Assembly: GCA_030765045.1 (NCBI GenBank)
Contig: CM060962.1
Coordinates: 212,295,531 to 212,359,530, forward strand
Source of the DNA: Tenodera sinensis
Taxonomy: Eukaryota; Arthropoda; Insecta; Mantodea; Mantidae
Length of the DNA: 64,000 bases
Reading direction: 5' to 3'
The notes under the pieces were generated by a model. It ran no database searches. It had not been told where the DNA came from and saw nothing but the letters and a program-made list of their open reading frames with translations. Position numbers and translations under genes: made by a program. How positions within the stretch are numbered: position 1 is the stretch's first letter; each line of letters opens with the position of its first letter. This document shows positions 26,290 to 38,299 of the stretch, in pieces.

Positions 26290-26775
26290 TCCATCATGGT
26301 TACCAACCCCAGGAGGAATGGAAGAAATGAGGGTACCACAGGAAGCTACAACCCGTAGAAATCAGGCCATAGATACGCCATCAGACATCAGGCCATAGAA
26401 GTTCTTATCAGTTCCAGGCTCGAAGACCCGTCCGTCTGCTAGAACTACCTAGAAAGAGCATGAACCATCGGTCGACCAAGCAGCTCTGTAGTGTCCACGG
26501 GAGTACTCTTTCTTTTGAGCACGCATCCGCGGCATCAGTCTGGCACTGCCATACGCCACGAAACCTAGACCCATACCTGAAAGATGAAATGGGAACTAAA
26601 TGAAAAGGAAATAATGGAAAAGAAACTATGGTAGATGAGAAACCACCTTAGTATTCGCTTACTGACCAGGAAAGATCAGGAAAACATAAGATCAGAATGG
26701 GCGGTAGACGATAATCCAACCCCGGACCTCCCTGTCAGCCTCATATGTTACCGCGGAACCATTCCGCTGGTTTAC
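26290..26775 (-). repeat. SINE-B copy (minus)
   Basis: On the minus strand the head holds box B-like 'ccggggttggattatcg'. It continues with 'cctggtcagtaagcgaatac', 'ttttccattatttccttttc', 'ctaggtttcgtggcgtatgg' and 'gctgcttggtcgaccgatg', collinear with 985-1335. Near its 3' end the string 'atcaggccatag' occurs twice about 28 bp apart. Confidence 0.75.
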
Positions 26776-27294
26776 GTAGGGGACAGATCAAATACATGGG
26801 ATGCGCCATAAATAGTAACGAGCTGTCAAGTATTCATCTAGAGGATACCAAAGTGAAACGACGCTTTGAGTAGAAAAAGAAGCATCCTCTACAGACATTT
26901 GAAGAAGAAACTAACCAAGAGGTTCTTTATGCACTGTGTTTGGAGAACATTGACTCACCTCAGATCAAGTTTTGAGGATTCATGGCCTATTCTTGATACT
27001 CCAGAGCAAAGGATGTAATTATCCAATACTAGTCTTTAACCTTTGGCTTCGCCCACCTGGGAGTTCGTAGGTCATTGTGTTTCATCAAAAATCTACCAGC
27101 AGTTCAGATTTTACATAGTATAGCAGAAATCGATTCTTCTCAACGTACATTTCCAGATGGAAAGTTTATCAGCATCCAACAGAATTAGATTTCTCAAATA
27201 AATCTGTCAAAGGAATGTTTGTAGAGATCGATTCTCCAATATAAGGTGCTTTAACTTAACGGAGATTTATGAATATAGGTAGTAGAAGAATTTT
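26776..27294. other. Unassigned intergenic sequence
   Basis: No recognised repeat or supported frame. Confidence 0.4.
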
Positions 27295-27440
27295 TTAAAA
27301 TAATCTGATATGTGCATCCACCTTCTCTAATTACTCTTGCAGGAACTATTCCTACAAAGGCTTACAGTTTTTTCCGCTTCATGTTCGTCAAGATACTCAT
27401 AGACAATTGTAGAAATGGTCTTATTATTATTTCCTTATAG
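27295..27440 (+). repeat. Rep-A copy, 5' part (left of a nested element)
   Basis: 'aatctgatatgtgcatccac' and 'cttctctaattactcttgca' are the Rep-A 5' end, followed by 'ttgtagaaatggtcttatta' and 'tttccttatag'. The rest of the same copy appears to resume at 28598 after an inserted inverted-repeat element. Confidence 0.65.
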
Positions 27441-27618
27441 GCACAAAGAACGCCAGAGATAATCTTCGGCGGATTTTGTATCGTTTTCTGGGGTCCTTTG
27501 ACGCGTGACCTTCACTTTGTCTATCAGCGTGGTGGCTTGATAACACGCAATAAGGGGGAAAAGAGGGGAGGTTGATATCTTTGCTTTTTCTGAAAACGAT
27601 CCAGTGACACACATTTAG

Positions 27619-27665
<47 letters not shown>

Positions 27666-28597
27666 GTCTTAAACACACACAACTTGTCATATATGTATGA
27701 TGGCGAGGAAAACTTGTATTATATAGGTGCTTAAAACCACTAGTTGAAACAAAATGGATACAGCAATATTAAGTAGAACTAGAGTAGTATAATCTATTGT
27801 ATATGTACGTTTGTATATAGTGATTTATGATTTATGTGATACATTAAAGAGAATAAAGATGTATATGATTAAATAAATTAACTATTTTGTTATAACTGAC
27901 TAATAATGTTTAGAAATTAGAGATATATTTATGTATATGGTTTACATGAATTTGACAATAAATTTTATGGCAATAACACTGTGTTATATTATTGTCTATA
28001 TTCCTGCTGAATTCCTATGATCAACAATAAGTTAGTAAAGGTAAATTAATCCATTATAGTTCGAATTAGAGGGAAAACGTACCAACTTTTTTCTTTATAT
28101 ATGTATTTATTATTTAGTTATTTTTGTTTCTATGCGGTAAGAAAGATTGATATCACTGTGAGAATAGTTCTGTTTACTTTTTTATGAGTTGCTGCCTTGA
28201 TATGCACTTCATGAATACTACTGAAGCTTTAATTTGTACCCTCTGAAATTGTCCTCATATTTTAACTTCTTCAAAGGTGTATCCTGCACTAACCGATAAG
28301 GTATGACTACCAAACATGATAAGAAGTCTGTATGACAAACTGAATGCACTCGCTCTACCTCTTTCTCTTTTAGCCAATACGGCTGAAAGCATAAACATAT
28401 ATTTCGTTTCTACGCCATTTTGTAACGCTTGTTGTGGTTATTGTGGTTAAAGTGATCTTTGTGGCTATTAAGCAAACCGAGTGTGGCACCTTTTCCGGTG
28501 GCCTAAACTAACCAATGAAATGGCAACGGATTCGTACAACAATAAATAATCTGACAGCCGCGAGATGCAGTGAGATTTTCTTTGGCGTTCTTTGTGC
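27441..28597. mobile_element. 1157-bp inverted-repeat element inserted in Rep-A
   Basis: Left end 'gcacaaagaacgccagagat' plus aatc; the right end, read as complement, is 'gcacaaagaacgccaaagaa' plus aatc. These are inverted repeats of about 24 bp with two mismatches. The left part (27441-27620) recurs at 54799-54985. A (CT)n array lies at 27620-27663. There is no transposase frame; an 87-codon minus-strand frame over the left end has a partial counterpart at 54799. A clean target duplication is not visible. Confidence 0.55.
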
Positions 28598-28895
28598 GAT
28601 GGCAATAGGAGAATACAGTAGGCTTTAAGTGATAGTCAGATGTTTTAAACCTGGTCGCTACATGATGTCTTTCACATTCCACTCTCTCTGTATATCCAGA
28701 ACAGAACAAAAATCGAATAAAGACTTTCCATTTGATAAAAGTATACGAATTGGACAATTGAAGAAATCTAACAAGGAATGTGTCAGAAATAGTTCCCTTC
28801 ACTCAGGGAATCTCAAAGTATATATTTCCAATGAATCCTTGATTTGGAATTTTTGGATGGAACACAATATGTTCCCTACTTCATTCCGAAAATAA
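28598..28895 (+). repeat. Rep-A copy, remainder with internal deletion
   Basis: It picks up at the point where 27440 leaves off: 'ggagaatacagtaggcttta' and 'gtgatagtcagatgttttaa', then 'ctttccatttgataaaagta' and 'aacaaggaatgtgtc'. It then jumps directly to the 3' block ('ctcaaagtatatatttcc') with the CA tract missing, and ends near 'gttccctacttcattccg'. Confidence 0.65.
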
Positions 28896-29149
28896 AATAA
28901 CTTAATCCATGTAGATTTAATTTCTAAAACCTGCATTGCATAAATTGTTGAACGTATATTAGTGTGGCAGTAAAATTAGTTTCTCTTACATTTCCGGAAA
29001 AAGGAATTTTCACCTTTCGGATCTTCGCTGTGAAATTCTCATGCACTTTTGGATAGTATTTGGATATTATTTCGGGTTCAAATTCGGCAGAAGGTGATGG
29101 ACTATTTGTGGGTGTAAATATCCTTAGCATGGCTTGCTTCAGAAGGAAA

Positions 29150-29325
29150 GCAGAGGTTGCACCCGTTTATTACATTTAGGTAGCGTAAAAGAACCTCAAG
29201 CCTGATAAAGAGACCTCTGAGCAAAATTAAGTGGTCTTTCACGCCCAATATAGAATGGGACGCTGACCATAACAGTTAAGGAGCGTCCATAAATAGACAC
29301 TTAACTGTTCCGTGTATCCTCGTGT
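29150..29325 (+). repeat. SINE-D copy, 3' body
   Basis: It shares 'gtagcgtaaaagaacctcaa', 'gcctgataaagagacctctg', 'agcaaaattaagtggtcttt' and 'cacgcccaatatagaatggg' with 50090-50205. The tRNA head is missing or truncated. Confidence 0.7.
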
Positions 29326-29930
29326 GGCTATGAACAGCATAGGTCCAAACCGAATATTCGTTTAACTACACAAAGATTTTCAACAAAAATCCCCCATCCC
29401 AAACTATCATTTAAATGAAACATTTTTCAGCAGTTTTTATCATCTCAATAATGCCTTGAACGATTTTGATTAAAGTACAATATGTTTAATATATTTACAT
29501 TACTAATGACATATACTTCTAAAATTACTTTGGGAATAGTCATGAAGTTGTTTTAGTTCTGAAGGACTCTTGTATAATTGTTAAACCGTAAACCGGTAAA
29601 GTCTTACCAAAAAAATATAGATCTCGTTAAAGCACCCAATTTATGTCCAATATTTTTTTCCAGTTAACAATTTCCAAGAGAGAAATTAACTGTTCTTTCA
29701 CACTAGTCGTGTGTAGGGCAGAGATTGTAAAGGTACAATAGCACTGAAAAATTCAATGGCATAGCCATTGATTGACCTTATACTTTGTTAAACTATGAAG
29801 CTCAGGGCTTAAAATACCTACACATTGTACATAAGTCCCCATTAGGATATCATATTAATTTGAGATGTCCTTGTGATTTATTGGAAAAAATGTGAGACAG
29901 TTGGATAATTTAATGTGTACAGGCATGTTG
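29326..29930. other. Unassigned AT-rich intergenic sequence
   Basis: No recognised element. Confidence 0.4.
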
Positions 29931-30164
29931 CCATGGTAGCTCAGTAGTTAGAGAAACCAAGCAGTTCAAATGTCGCTATGGCATTGAATTTGTCATTTTG
30001 TTTGTATTTCCAAGATATTCCACTTTATTTGTTTGCATTTTAAAAGACTTAGGCTTTTCTAAGATGGGAAACTGTTCTGTTCTTTCTTTTTCTTTCTTTC
30101 CTTTTTCTTTCTTTTTTTTTTTTTTTTTTTTTTTTTTTTCGTTTTTCTGTTTTCTTTTCCCCTC
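29931..30164 (+). repeat. tRNA-like head fragment and poly-T tract
   Basis: 'gccatggtagctcagtagtt' then 'caagcagttcaaatgtcgct' resembles a tRNA A box ('tggtagctcagtagtt') with a degenerate B box, i.e. a decayed SINE head rather than a functional tRNA. A pyrimidine/T28 tract occupies 30080-30150. Confidence 0.4.
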
Positions 30165-30300
30165 TTTGTCATGCAAAGAGAATGGAGTCTCAAAGCCATA
30201 GCAATTTGCTCTTAACAGATTTGTCTATTGCTTAAAGCCTCCTATTACTATAGTCCCACAGTACCTACAAGGAAATGTATCAGGTTATTCTAAAGTGGTT
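30165..30300 (-). repeat. Rep-A fragment
   Basis: 'ctttgtcatgcaaagagaat' and 'ggagtctcaaagcc', followed by 'ttgtctattgcttaaagcct', match 43905-43985 (minus strand). The same copy may continue at 30890-31060, with the segment between being an insertion. Confidence 0.55.
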
Positions 30301-30889
30301 TCGTTTTTTTATGGTAACTATGGCATGTTTGTATAAAAATAAGAATATAGACAGCTGTTGTAGAAGCAATACCTATACGAATTTGAATTGGACTCCTTCA
30401 GTGTTCTTACGCGTGTAACAGGTGATATGCACATGCACTGGGAAGATATCGAGTGAGTGAGTGAGTGAGTGTGTTGGGTTTAAGGGCCCGTCGACAACTT
30501 GGTCATTAGGGCCCCGGGAAGATATCGAACATTAAATGGATTGATAAGAGGAACCTGCTCTGTAAAATCATTTTACTCCTTCTCACATATACAACACATG
30601 GTGATCTTGTAATCAGTCGACATTTTCCAAACAGTTGTGCTTCTAGGTCCCCGGACCTACAAGAAAAGTTATCTTTACACGTGAAGAACTGAAGCAGTCA
30701 TATTGGATGCCGTTGAGATGCGCTTGCTAATACCGTTTATAGCATAGAAGAAAAGACTTATTTATTGAAAAACACAGTGGTGGTCATATTTAATTTTATC
30801 CTGTTTTAATACAATCCATTTCTTTACGGACAAATTAATGTTTTTATTTTGTTAGAGTCTAGAAAACACATTTATTACCATTTTAAACT
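30301..30889. other. Probable insertion between Rep-A halves
   Basis: It contains (GAGT)n at 30453-30471. Directly after it, 'tgttgggtttaagggcccgt' and 'cgacaacttggtcattaggg' resemble a widespread insect repeat motif ('gtcccgtcgacaa ... aggtcattag'). Identity not established. Confidence 0.3.
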
Positions 30890-31060
30890 GGCAACTTACT
30901 TAAAAATAACCTTATACATTACAGCTATTTCTACGAATGTGTTTTTCGATTAACATGAAGTAGATAGGAGAACAAGTGTTTGTAAGAATAGTTTCTACAA
31001 GAGTGAAAAAAGAATATCACGTGAGTGTATCACTTTTTATAATGTATGTTAGCATATGCA
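30890..31060 (-). repeat. Rep-A 5'-end fragment
   Basis: 'tttttcgattaacatgaagt', 'agaatagtttctacaagagt' and 'atatcacgtgagtgtatcac' parallel 44060-44150. It is probably the other half of the copy at 30165. Confidence 0.55.
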
Positions 31061-31859
31061 ACTAATCAGATAGTTTAGTAAGTTTTTCACTTTGCCAAAT
31101 TTTGGCCTAAGAAATAAATTTGCTGAACTTTGCCTGAAGTTTATTTGCAGAATGGGAAGCATCCGCTACAAAAAGAATCACCGAAATTTCTATGTGCACG
31201 TTACAAAAACTTACGTTTACGATCCCCGAAATAAATTTGTGTCTGTTCCCTGGAGTCATTGTCGTTACGTTTGGTTGAAATTCATGAATCCGAAGCTCAA
31301 TCGACCAGATCCGGACCGGCGGCGGCCCAGAGAAAAGTGATAGTGGACATTCTGCCGTTACCTACACGGAGTTGTATATCTTCCTTCTTAATTAACGCAA
31401 CGACGTTGCAAAAGGGCATGCCATTCGATGTAGCACATGCTGCTCGCTCTCGCTATTTTTCCGATTACGGGCCATCTGTTACACAACATCTGCTACCTTC
31501 CCCAAAAATTATAACATTCCTTCAGATAGGAGGAGAGATTAAATTCTGCCACTCTCCGCTTTTTGTCAACTGTACTGTGAGCAGGTATACTTTGTGTAAC
31601 GAAATAGATAAACAGAGGACTCAATTTGCTCAAATAGGTTTTCTTTTCTCTGCTATAATATTTAATAGGGAAATATTGTTAGGCTTGTTAATTGACTTCA
31701 AACAGTAACTCTTCCCTGGGATCCCCTTGAAGAAAATAAGGTTTTAAACCCAGCTAAATACTATCTGAACGTTTCTAATGAACTCGATAACGTGTGTTTT
31801 TTCAGGAAAAAAAAAGCGTTTTTTAATGTAACTGAAAGATGAAATCACAGAGTGCTACT
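31061..31859. other. Unique-looking sequence with the longest non-repetitive frame
   Basis: A 149-codon frame on the plus strand (31259-31708) overlaps an 82-codon frame (31092-31340) in another phase. The sequence between about 31300 and 31500 is less AT-rich than its flanks. I recognise no domain, catalytic motif, signal peptide or splice pattern, and two overlapping frames argue for chance. I leave it as a low-probability candidate exon or decayed transposon. Confidence 0.25.
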
Positions 31860-31934
31860 TTGTTTAAAAAATCTAATGTGTTGCACTCATATGGCCAGCC
31901 ATCTCTACTTACTCTTGTAAAAATTCCTATTTTA

Positions 31935-32345
31935 CGGTTTAGACCTTTTATTGGACTGTTCCGGCTCCAAATTCTTCCTTCCATCTTTTCCTAGGTCTTC
32001 CCAAGTTTCTCCTTCCTCGTAGCGAATAGTTGTATGGTGCTTTTGGTATTCTGTTTTCACTCGTCCTTATTAAGCGTTGTTTCCAGTTTGTTGTATATTT
32101 CACTGCTGTTGTATCTAGTTCCTCCACGTTGCCATTGTTGCCTTATTTCTGTATTATGTTCATTGTCTGTTCTTTGATATCCTGTTATTGATGTGAAGAA
32201 TCTCATTCCTGCAGCTTGTATTTTAGCTGAGTGTTGTACCGTCATAATCCATGTTTCGGATCCATAACTTATTATAGGAACTGCCATCGTTTTCAAAGTT
32301 CTATTTAGTGTTCTTGTTATGTAATTAAACATATTTAGTTTATTA
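31935..32345 (-). pseudogene. LINE remnant (RTE-like C-terminus)
   Basis: On the minus strand, 32332-32057 encodes 'TMAVPIISYGSETWIMTVQ', then 'IQAAGMRFFTSITGYQR'. After a frameshift, 'RTSENRIPKAPYNYS' and 'GRPRKRWKEEFGAG' follow. This is the ordered C-terminal signature of RTE-like LINEs: post-thumb 'YGSExW', 'AxxMRF', then 'GRPRKRW' near the stop. The catalytic reverse transcriptase and endonuclease are absent (5' truncation), and the frame is broken once. It sits inside a Rep-A copy and so postdates it. Confidence 0.75.
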
Positions 32346-32541
32346 TTTTGCTATGAGTTTGACATTCCTCTCTCTTTGCATGAGCAAGAGCGGAAAAGAA
32401 ACACAGAAAGAATAGAAGAAAAACACAATTTCCCTTTGAGAAAAGTGCAAGTGCTTTAAAATGTAAACCAATGATAAGAAATATCTCGGTAATGGTTAAC
32501 TCCACAAAAGGATTCATTTGGCATAAATAGTGTGCTATAAC

Positions 32542-32883
32542 GACCGCTACATAACCGCAGTTGGTAGTGCGCTTGCCTTTGTGCGCGGAGGACCCGGGTT
32601 CGATCTCCGGTACCAGCATGCGGATTTTACCCCCTCTGGGAGGTCTGGCACGGCGTGCACTCAGCCTCGTTAGTCCCGGGGAGCTACTTGATGGAAAAGT
32701 AGCGGCCCCAGGTCGTGAAGACCGCATAACTGGCCGGGAGGGATCGGGACGCTGACCACGTACCACCTTCCAGTACTGCACCCCACCAATGACTCCTATA
32801 GTGGGCCGAGGTGGGAGACGCAGCGGCTTGGTGGTAAGGCTTGGCTCTTCATGGGGTGTTGTACCGGGGCTTAGTTTTTAGCT
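32542..32883 (+). repeat. SINE-C copy with target-site duplication
   Basis: The head 'ccgcagttggtagtgcgctt' and box B 'cccgggttcgatctccggta' are well preserved. The body includes 'gctacttgatggaaaagtag', 'ctgaccacgtaccacct', 'ccagtactgcaccccacc' and 'aggtgggagacgcagcggct'. It is flanked by 'tagtgtgctataac' (32528) and 'tagtgtgctttaac' (32884), a 14-bp duplication with one mismatch. It is collinear with 36265-36620 but has no ATT tail. Frames of 64 and 148 codons over it are artefacts. Confidence 0.85.
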
Positions 32884-33320
32884 TAGTGTGCTTTAACAAA
32901 ATCTCAATTTTTTATGTGTAGTAAGATTTGTTTTATCTCTCGCGGTTTACCAGTTATGCAAAATACATCCAATATGAAGGAGAGTTCAAAGGCTGTTCAC
33001 AGAAGGCTCAAGATATAGATTTTATTACATATGAAATTATCTTAAATATACGGTATTCTGATCATAATAGTTGAAGACATTACTGAGAAAATCAAAAATT
33101 TTCGTAAAATGTTACATGTATAGGATACCTTTTGAAGGGGGAATTTTCTTTAGAATTTTCATGTCGTACCTTTGAAAGATGCTGAACTAAATTCCTTTTT
33201 AAGGGGAGCGTGGAAGGGGTCTTCAAGCATATACTTCTGGTGAAATCTCGACATCTTGGTGGAATACAATACTTTCCTTGCCTGCTATACGTAGTAGATA
33301 AACTAATAATGCACTAATGC

Positions 33321-33744
33321 TTTAATTAATAATGTAGGTTCCCCGTGAAAGTGGGCCTTGTGTGAATACTTTTAATTTTACAGCTTTCTAATTATTTTCG
33401 CAGTTAATTCGTATATTAATGAGCTTCTTTATTGCCTATTCTACGTTGGAATCTCATAGTTGGAGCAGTAATTAAGCATATACCGTGCAAAAGGTGGTAA
33501 TATTTTCAATATTTACGTATCCCATCTGTGGAAATCTCAAATATGAAAGCTATGCATAGGAATGCCATTACACGCTATACAAAAATCTGATTACCCATAT
33601 TGGTAATAATTATGCACAAGAACGACATGCTTATAAAACCATCGTCAAAAACAAGAATATATCAGTAGGTGAGATGTATAAGGATTTAGTGCACACATCC
33701 CATTAACACCTCTCTTCTCTACTATTTAGATCCTGTGTAGAAAA
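33321..33744. other. Unassigned AT-rich sequence between two Rep-A copies
   Basis: No recognised element. The two neighbouring Rep-A copies lie in the same orientation about 420 bp apart. Confidence 0.4.
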
Positions 33745-34610
33745 AATCTGATGTGTTGCACTCACATGACTTTCTCTACTCTTGTACTAACCATCCTTAA
33801 AAGCACTTATTCCTGTATCTTCTTTCTTGTTAGTTGAGACAAACATTTGTAGAAATTATCTGATTACTTATTTCCTTGTAGGTACAAGGGGAATATTAGA
33901 ACACAGTAGGCTTTGAGCGATGGTCAAATCTTTTAAAGCTTTGAGATCCCGTTCTCCTTGCACGCTTAACACATAAAAAAATGAACATGTTCCATTTCAC
34001 AACCTTTAAATTTTCCGAAACTGTCACTAACAACAAGGAATACCTCCGAAATGGTTCACTCTACAAATATTTTATTCAAACATAAATTCTGTGTTTTAGC
34101 AAGATTTATATTTTTTATAGAGTAAGGGTTTGTCTGTCTCTTACGGTTTACGAGTTATTCAAAAGCCATCAAGAGTAAACAGGTCTACATAAGCTATTGC
34201 CAGAAAATTCAAAATATACATTTCATTTGTCATACGAATATCTTAAACATATGGCACTTTAATCAAAATCGTTAGAGCCCTTTCCAGGAAAATCAAAATT
34301 ATCGAACAATTTGCCATGTAAAAGGTAGTTTAGGGTGGGGCTATGTTCTTCAGAATTTTCGGCTTCCGTGACACATCCTTGAAAGACATTAAACTTAAAT
34401 ACCAACTTTGATTTTTAACAATTTTTCGTTTTTGATTTATGCTATCCACAGACTGACAGACACACAGATAGACACACACACCTTTTTCAAAAAATGTTTT
34501 TTTTTTTTCAGGGGGTCTCAAAACATGTTTCCGGTGAAATCTCGACATCGAAGTTTTGGGTGGAGTACAGTACTTACTCTACTTACCAGTAGAGAAAGTA
34601 AAAATGGCTT
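33745..34610 (+). repeat. Rep-A, near full-length copy with intact ends
   Basis: Starts 'aaatctgatgtgttgcactc' and 'atgactttctctactcttgt', and ends in a hairpin, 'actctact' / 'agtagagaaagta' (about 34575-34600). All internal blocks match 21450-22350 in order. The microsatellite position (34455-34482) holds only a short CA-rich stretch, 'gacacacagatagacacaca'. No coding frame. This is the better copy for defining the ends. Confidence 0.8.
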
Positions 34611-35190
34611 ATTTTATTAGTCTTTCATAACTGACTTTATTTCAAAATTTGAAGTAGGATGAAGTGATAAAAATTGGGCCTTTTCTGCAGAATATAACCT
34701 GGAGCTATTCACTATTCAAATGCAGTTTTCTCTATGTGAGCCAAATAAGGAAAAAGCAAGCATGTCATCGCATCAGAATCGACAAGAGTGGTTATTTGCA
34801 ATGTGAGCGTTAAGAGAAAACATCTGCATGCAACCCTATTTCAAGTGATTACCAGACACAGCACGGTAGCTACACAGAAAGCTATGAGGCTCGATTGTTC
34901 AGTGATAGGCTACACTCTCTTGACGGATAAATGCACTAGTGCAATGGATAACTCAGAGCATGTAACCTTCTCACAGAAGCTGTGTTGGTGCCGGCGTCTG
35001 TCTCTTGAGTTCATTGAGACCGAAGAACTCTTTCAATCCAGTAGTTATCAAGCATTTTACATACCTTTGCTCCAATATTCACATATTTTCGACGTTTACC
35101 ATTACTGGCAATAAAACTGGTAGAACAAGTGTATGTCGTAATAGAATTCACGAAAACGTAAACATACTAAGGTATAATTAAAGTGAGAAG
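34611..35190. other. Unassigned sequence with a 108-codon frame
   Basis: The frame 34788-35114 has no recognisable domain and is unlikely to be a gene. Confidence 0.35.
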
Positions 35191-35300
35191 TTCAATGCCT
35201 TAGTGGGGATTTGAACCACAAACTTCGGCTTTCCCTGCCCTTGTTGTAGCTGACTGAGATAGCATTGTAACAGGCCGGCAAGGCATGAAATACCCCAACT
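35191..35300 (-). repeat. tRNA-headed SINE fragment
   Basis: On the minus strand, 'gctatctcagtcagctacaa' and box B-like 'gtggttcaaatccccactaa' give a tRNA-like head of about 80 bp. The body is not recognisable. Confidence 0.5.
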
Positions 35301-36250
35301 GATTCGTGTTATCCTGGTAAGCCACAAAATGTTTTCAATGATTCATTTGGAAATAATATACCCCGATGTTGAATAAGAATCCCGTAAGTACTTTAAGTCC
35401 CAGGCTTAGTAATTAATCACTTTTATATGGATCAATCAACTATTCTAATTCTACCCTCCTAAGTTTGCCTTTCAAACAGCTTGTGTGGAAGAATGTTAAT
35501 CAACGTTTTAAAATTTGTTTGTAGAAAAGTGCCCAATAGTCAAAAAATTCCGAAACGGCTGCGTGGTGTTTTGCTGTCCGCTTCCTCGGCGCACATTGCC
35601 GTCTGCCGCTATCATAGAAAGAAGCGGATGAAACCATACGACATTTTTAAAGTTACTTTTAAAGCCTTTAATTACCAACTTTATGAAAGGAAATCGTTAT
35701 TCGAGCTCTGAGAAATCTAATGTTAATGAAGTACCCCTTCATGACAAAAAAACTGTTGTATAGTGTGCCAACTTTTTCGAGTCAAGAGTTGACACCCATA
35801 CACATGTCAACACAATTTTGCCCCCCCCCCTCCTTTTTAACAGAATCAACAGACAGGGAGCGTGATTTTGCCTTTTTTCAAAAAGGCCGAGCAACAGCTC
35901 ATGCGGCCATTCCTACATGACTAAGCTCCACACTTCCCGCTTCCCTGAACAGAGTCTTCTAAAGGTTGCTGCTTCTGGAAAAGGTCACACTACATACCAG
36001 CAAGCTGATGTGCCTTGTGTTCACCGACAATAATTAAAAAGCACTCCCACATCTACATTCCGAATCCAAATCCATTTGATTACACTCTTTTCCCAAATTG
36101 AATGGGCACATATTCACCAATAACAATTATTGAAGAATGTAATCCAAAATCTGCTAGGTGCCATTTTAAATCCATTAGTTTTTGCATTACAACCCATCTA
36201 TGTAACATTGTCAATTCACCCAAGATGCCACAATGTGCCACAGTGGTTAG
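35301..36250. other. Unassigned intergenic sequence
   Basis: A C10 run lies at 35821-35830. Frames of 66-76 codons have no motif. No recognised repeat. Confidence 0.4.
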
Positions 36251-36264
36251 TTTAGTTTAAGTAT

Positions 36265-36892
<628 letters not shown>

Positions 36893-36906
36893 TTTAGTTT
36901 AGGTAT

Positions 36907-37492
36907 TGACACTTAGTTATGTTTAACAATTCATACTACTTATGTGATTGCAATAATATTAATTAAACATAACAGTCTACCCATAATTGAACATGCGCAT
37001 GGAATAATGGGATAAGTTAGAAAACATCAATTTGAGCCACAGTCAAATAAACATTTCAGAGGATCACATTTCAATAAAAGCTAACTACAATATTCTGAAA
37101 CCTGACAGATCTTATCCGGCAACATCTAGGAATGTATCTGTTAATATAGTTACTGTATCTGAAACGAATTGTGGCATATATATTAATTATTGTGGAAACT
37201 GAGTTACTCCATTATTGCATGGAATGTATAGACAAATGAACTTTGTTCACAATAATTAAATTAAACTTTTCAATTTCGACATTTCACTGCAGTTGTATAC
37301 ACACTTTGAATTTCACCACGAAAATGGAAACAAAGAAACCTATTTTCAGACATGCAGACTGTTATCTTCAATCATACACAACTCTCAATTTTATGTGTTT
37401 AAGTTTCATATCTAAACATACCTCATCGTGTCACTCTCCTTGCTCATTCGATTCGTGTGCTCAATCTATTTTGTCTGAGTCATTACTTCATC
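36907..37492. other. Unassigned AT-rich intergenic sequence
   Basis: No recognised repeat. The 144-codon frame (37243-37677) runs antisense into the LINE remnant and is not supported. Confidence 0.45.
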
Positions 37493-37960
37493 ATAAAGGT
37501 TCTAATTTTAGTTCCTCCATTATTTTATCATTTTTTATCCTATCCAGTTTGGTGGAACCCTTTACTTGTCTAAGGAACCTCATCTCCGCCGTCGGAACAC
37601 TATATTTCTGGTTGCTCCAGAAATTTTTCCAAGTATCACAGCCGTACATTATTATGGGGATTGCCATAACTCAGTAGTTTTATTTTGGTTTCTTTCTTTC
37701 CGTGCTTTGGGTTTAAAAGTTCTCTGTATAGTTCCGTAAACTGTCTGAAATTTATTTTACAATTAATGTCCCTTTCTACACTAAAGCTGATATCACACAC
37801 TAAATATTTGAAACTAGATACTTGTTCTAAACTTTGACCCTCCAGAACAATTTTAGATTGAAATGTATTTTGCCTTTAAATGCGGTATCTTTAGTTTTCT
37901 TACTGTCAAAGTGCCAACTTTTTGTTTTGGTTTGTTTTAATTCTGATGGGACGTAGTAAC
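37493..37960 (-). pseudogene. LINE remnant (RTE-like, thumb to C-terminus)
   Basis: On the minus strand the first block (about 37860-37670) reads 'LEGQSLEQVSSFKYLVCDIS' then 'ERDINCKINFRQF', the 'VxxFKYLGxxIS...DIxxKI' segment found after the reverse-transcriptase core. After a one-base shift, 37668-37493 reads 'MAIPIIMYGCDTWKNFW', then 'TAEMRFLRQVKGST', then 'IMEELKLEPL' and a stop. It is the longest RTE-like segment here but still lacks catalytic motifs. Its upstream end lies close to the mariner-like element that starts at 37976. Confidence 0.75.
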
Positions 37961-38299
37961 CTTCCAAACAGTACGTATAATGGCTGCACCTCAGTGGGGC
38001 CCCAAGTGAGCCAGGACTGTAAACTTCACAATTTAAAATGGAACCCTGGTATATATTATAAATATTATGATAGTCCTTAATAAATTGAGAAACACTGGTC
38101 TAAAATATTGTTTCTCTAAAATGAGAACTTGAGACTTTTTAGGGTATTCAAACTTTATTTAGCACAGTTAATGAACAACGAAAGAAACAGTGAAATAATG
38201 CACAAAAATGCCTTTCTGATCACCTTTGGCGTCAAAAGCATCTATTTGTTTTAAATTTACTGTTGTATAAATTCTCACAATCACACCTTATGTTCAAAT

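Larger units (their letters stand above)
31865..33320 (+). repeat. Rep-A copy carrying two nested insertions
   Basis: The 5' end 'aaatctaatgtgttgcactc' is at about 31867. The element is interrupted by an RTE-like LINE fragment (31935-32345, opposite strand), resumes at 'gctatgagtttgacattcc', and is interrupted by SINE-C at 32542-32883. It continues with 'ctcgcggtttaccagttatg', 'gtacctttgaaagatgctga', 'acttctggtgaaatctcgac' and a hairpin-like end 'gtagtagataaac'. About 170 bp of the element is missing at the LINE junction, and the CA tract is absent. Confidence 0.7.

Noticed and set aside
31259..31708. 149-codon frame, longest outside simple repeats
   Set aside because: No domain, no conserved motif, no plausible exon structure and an overlapping frame in another phase. 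Length is possible by chance in 64 kb.
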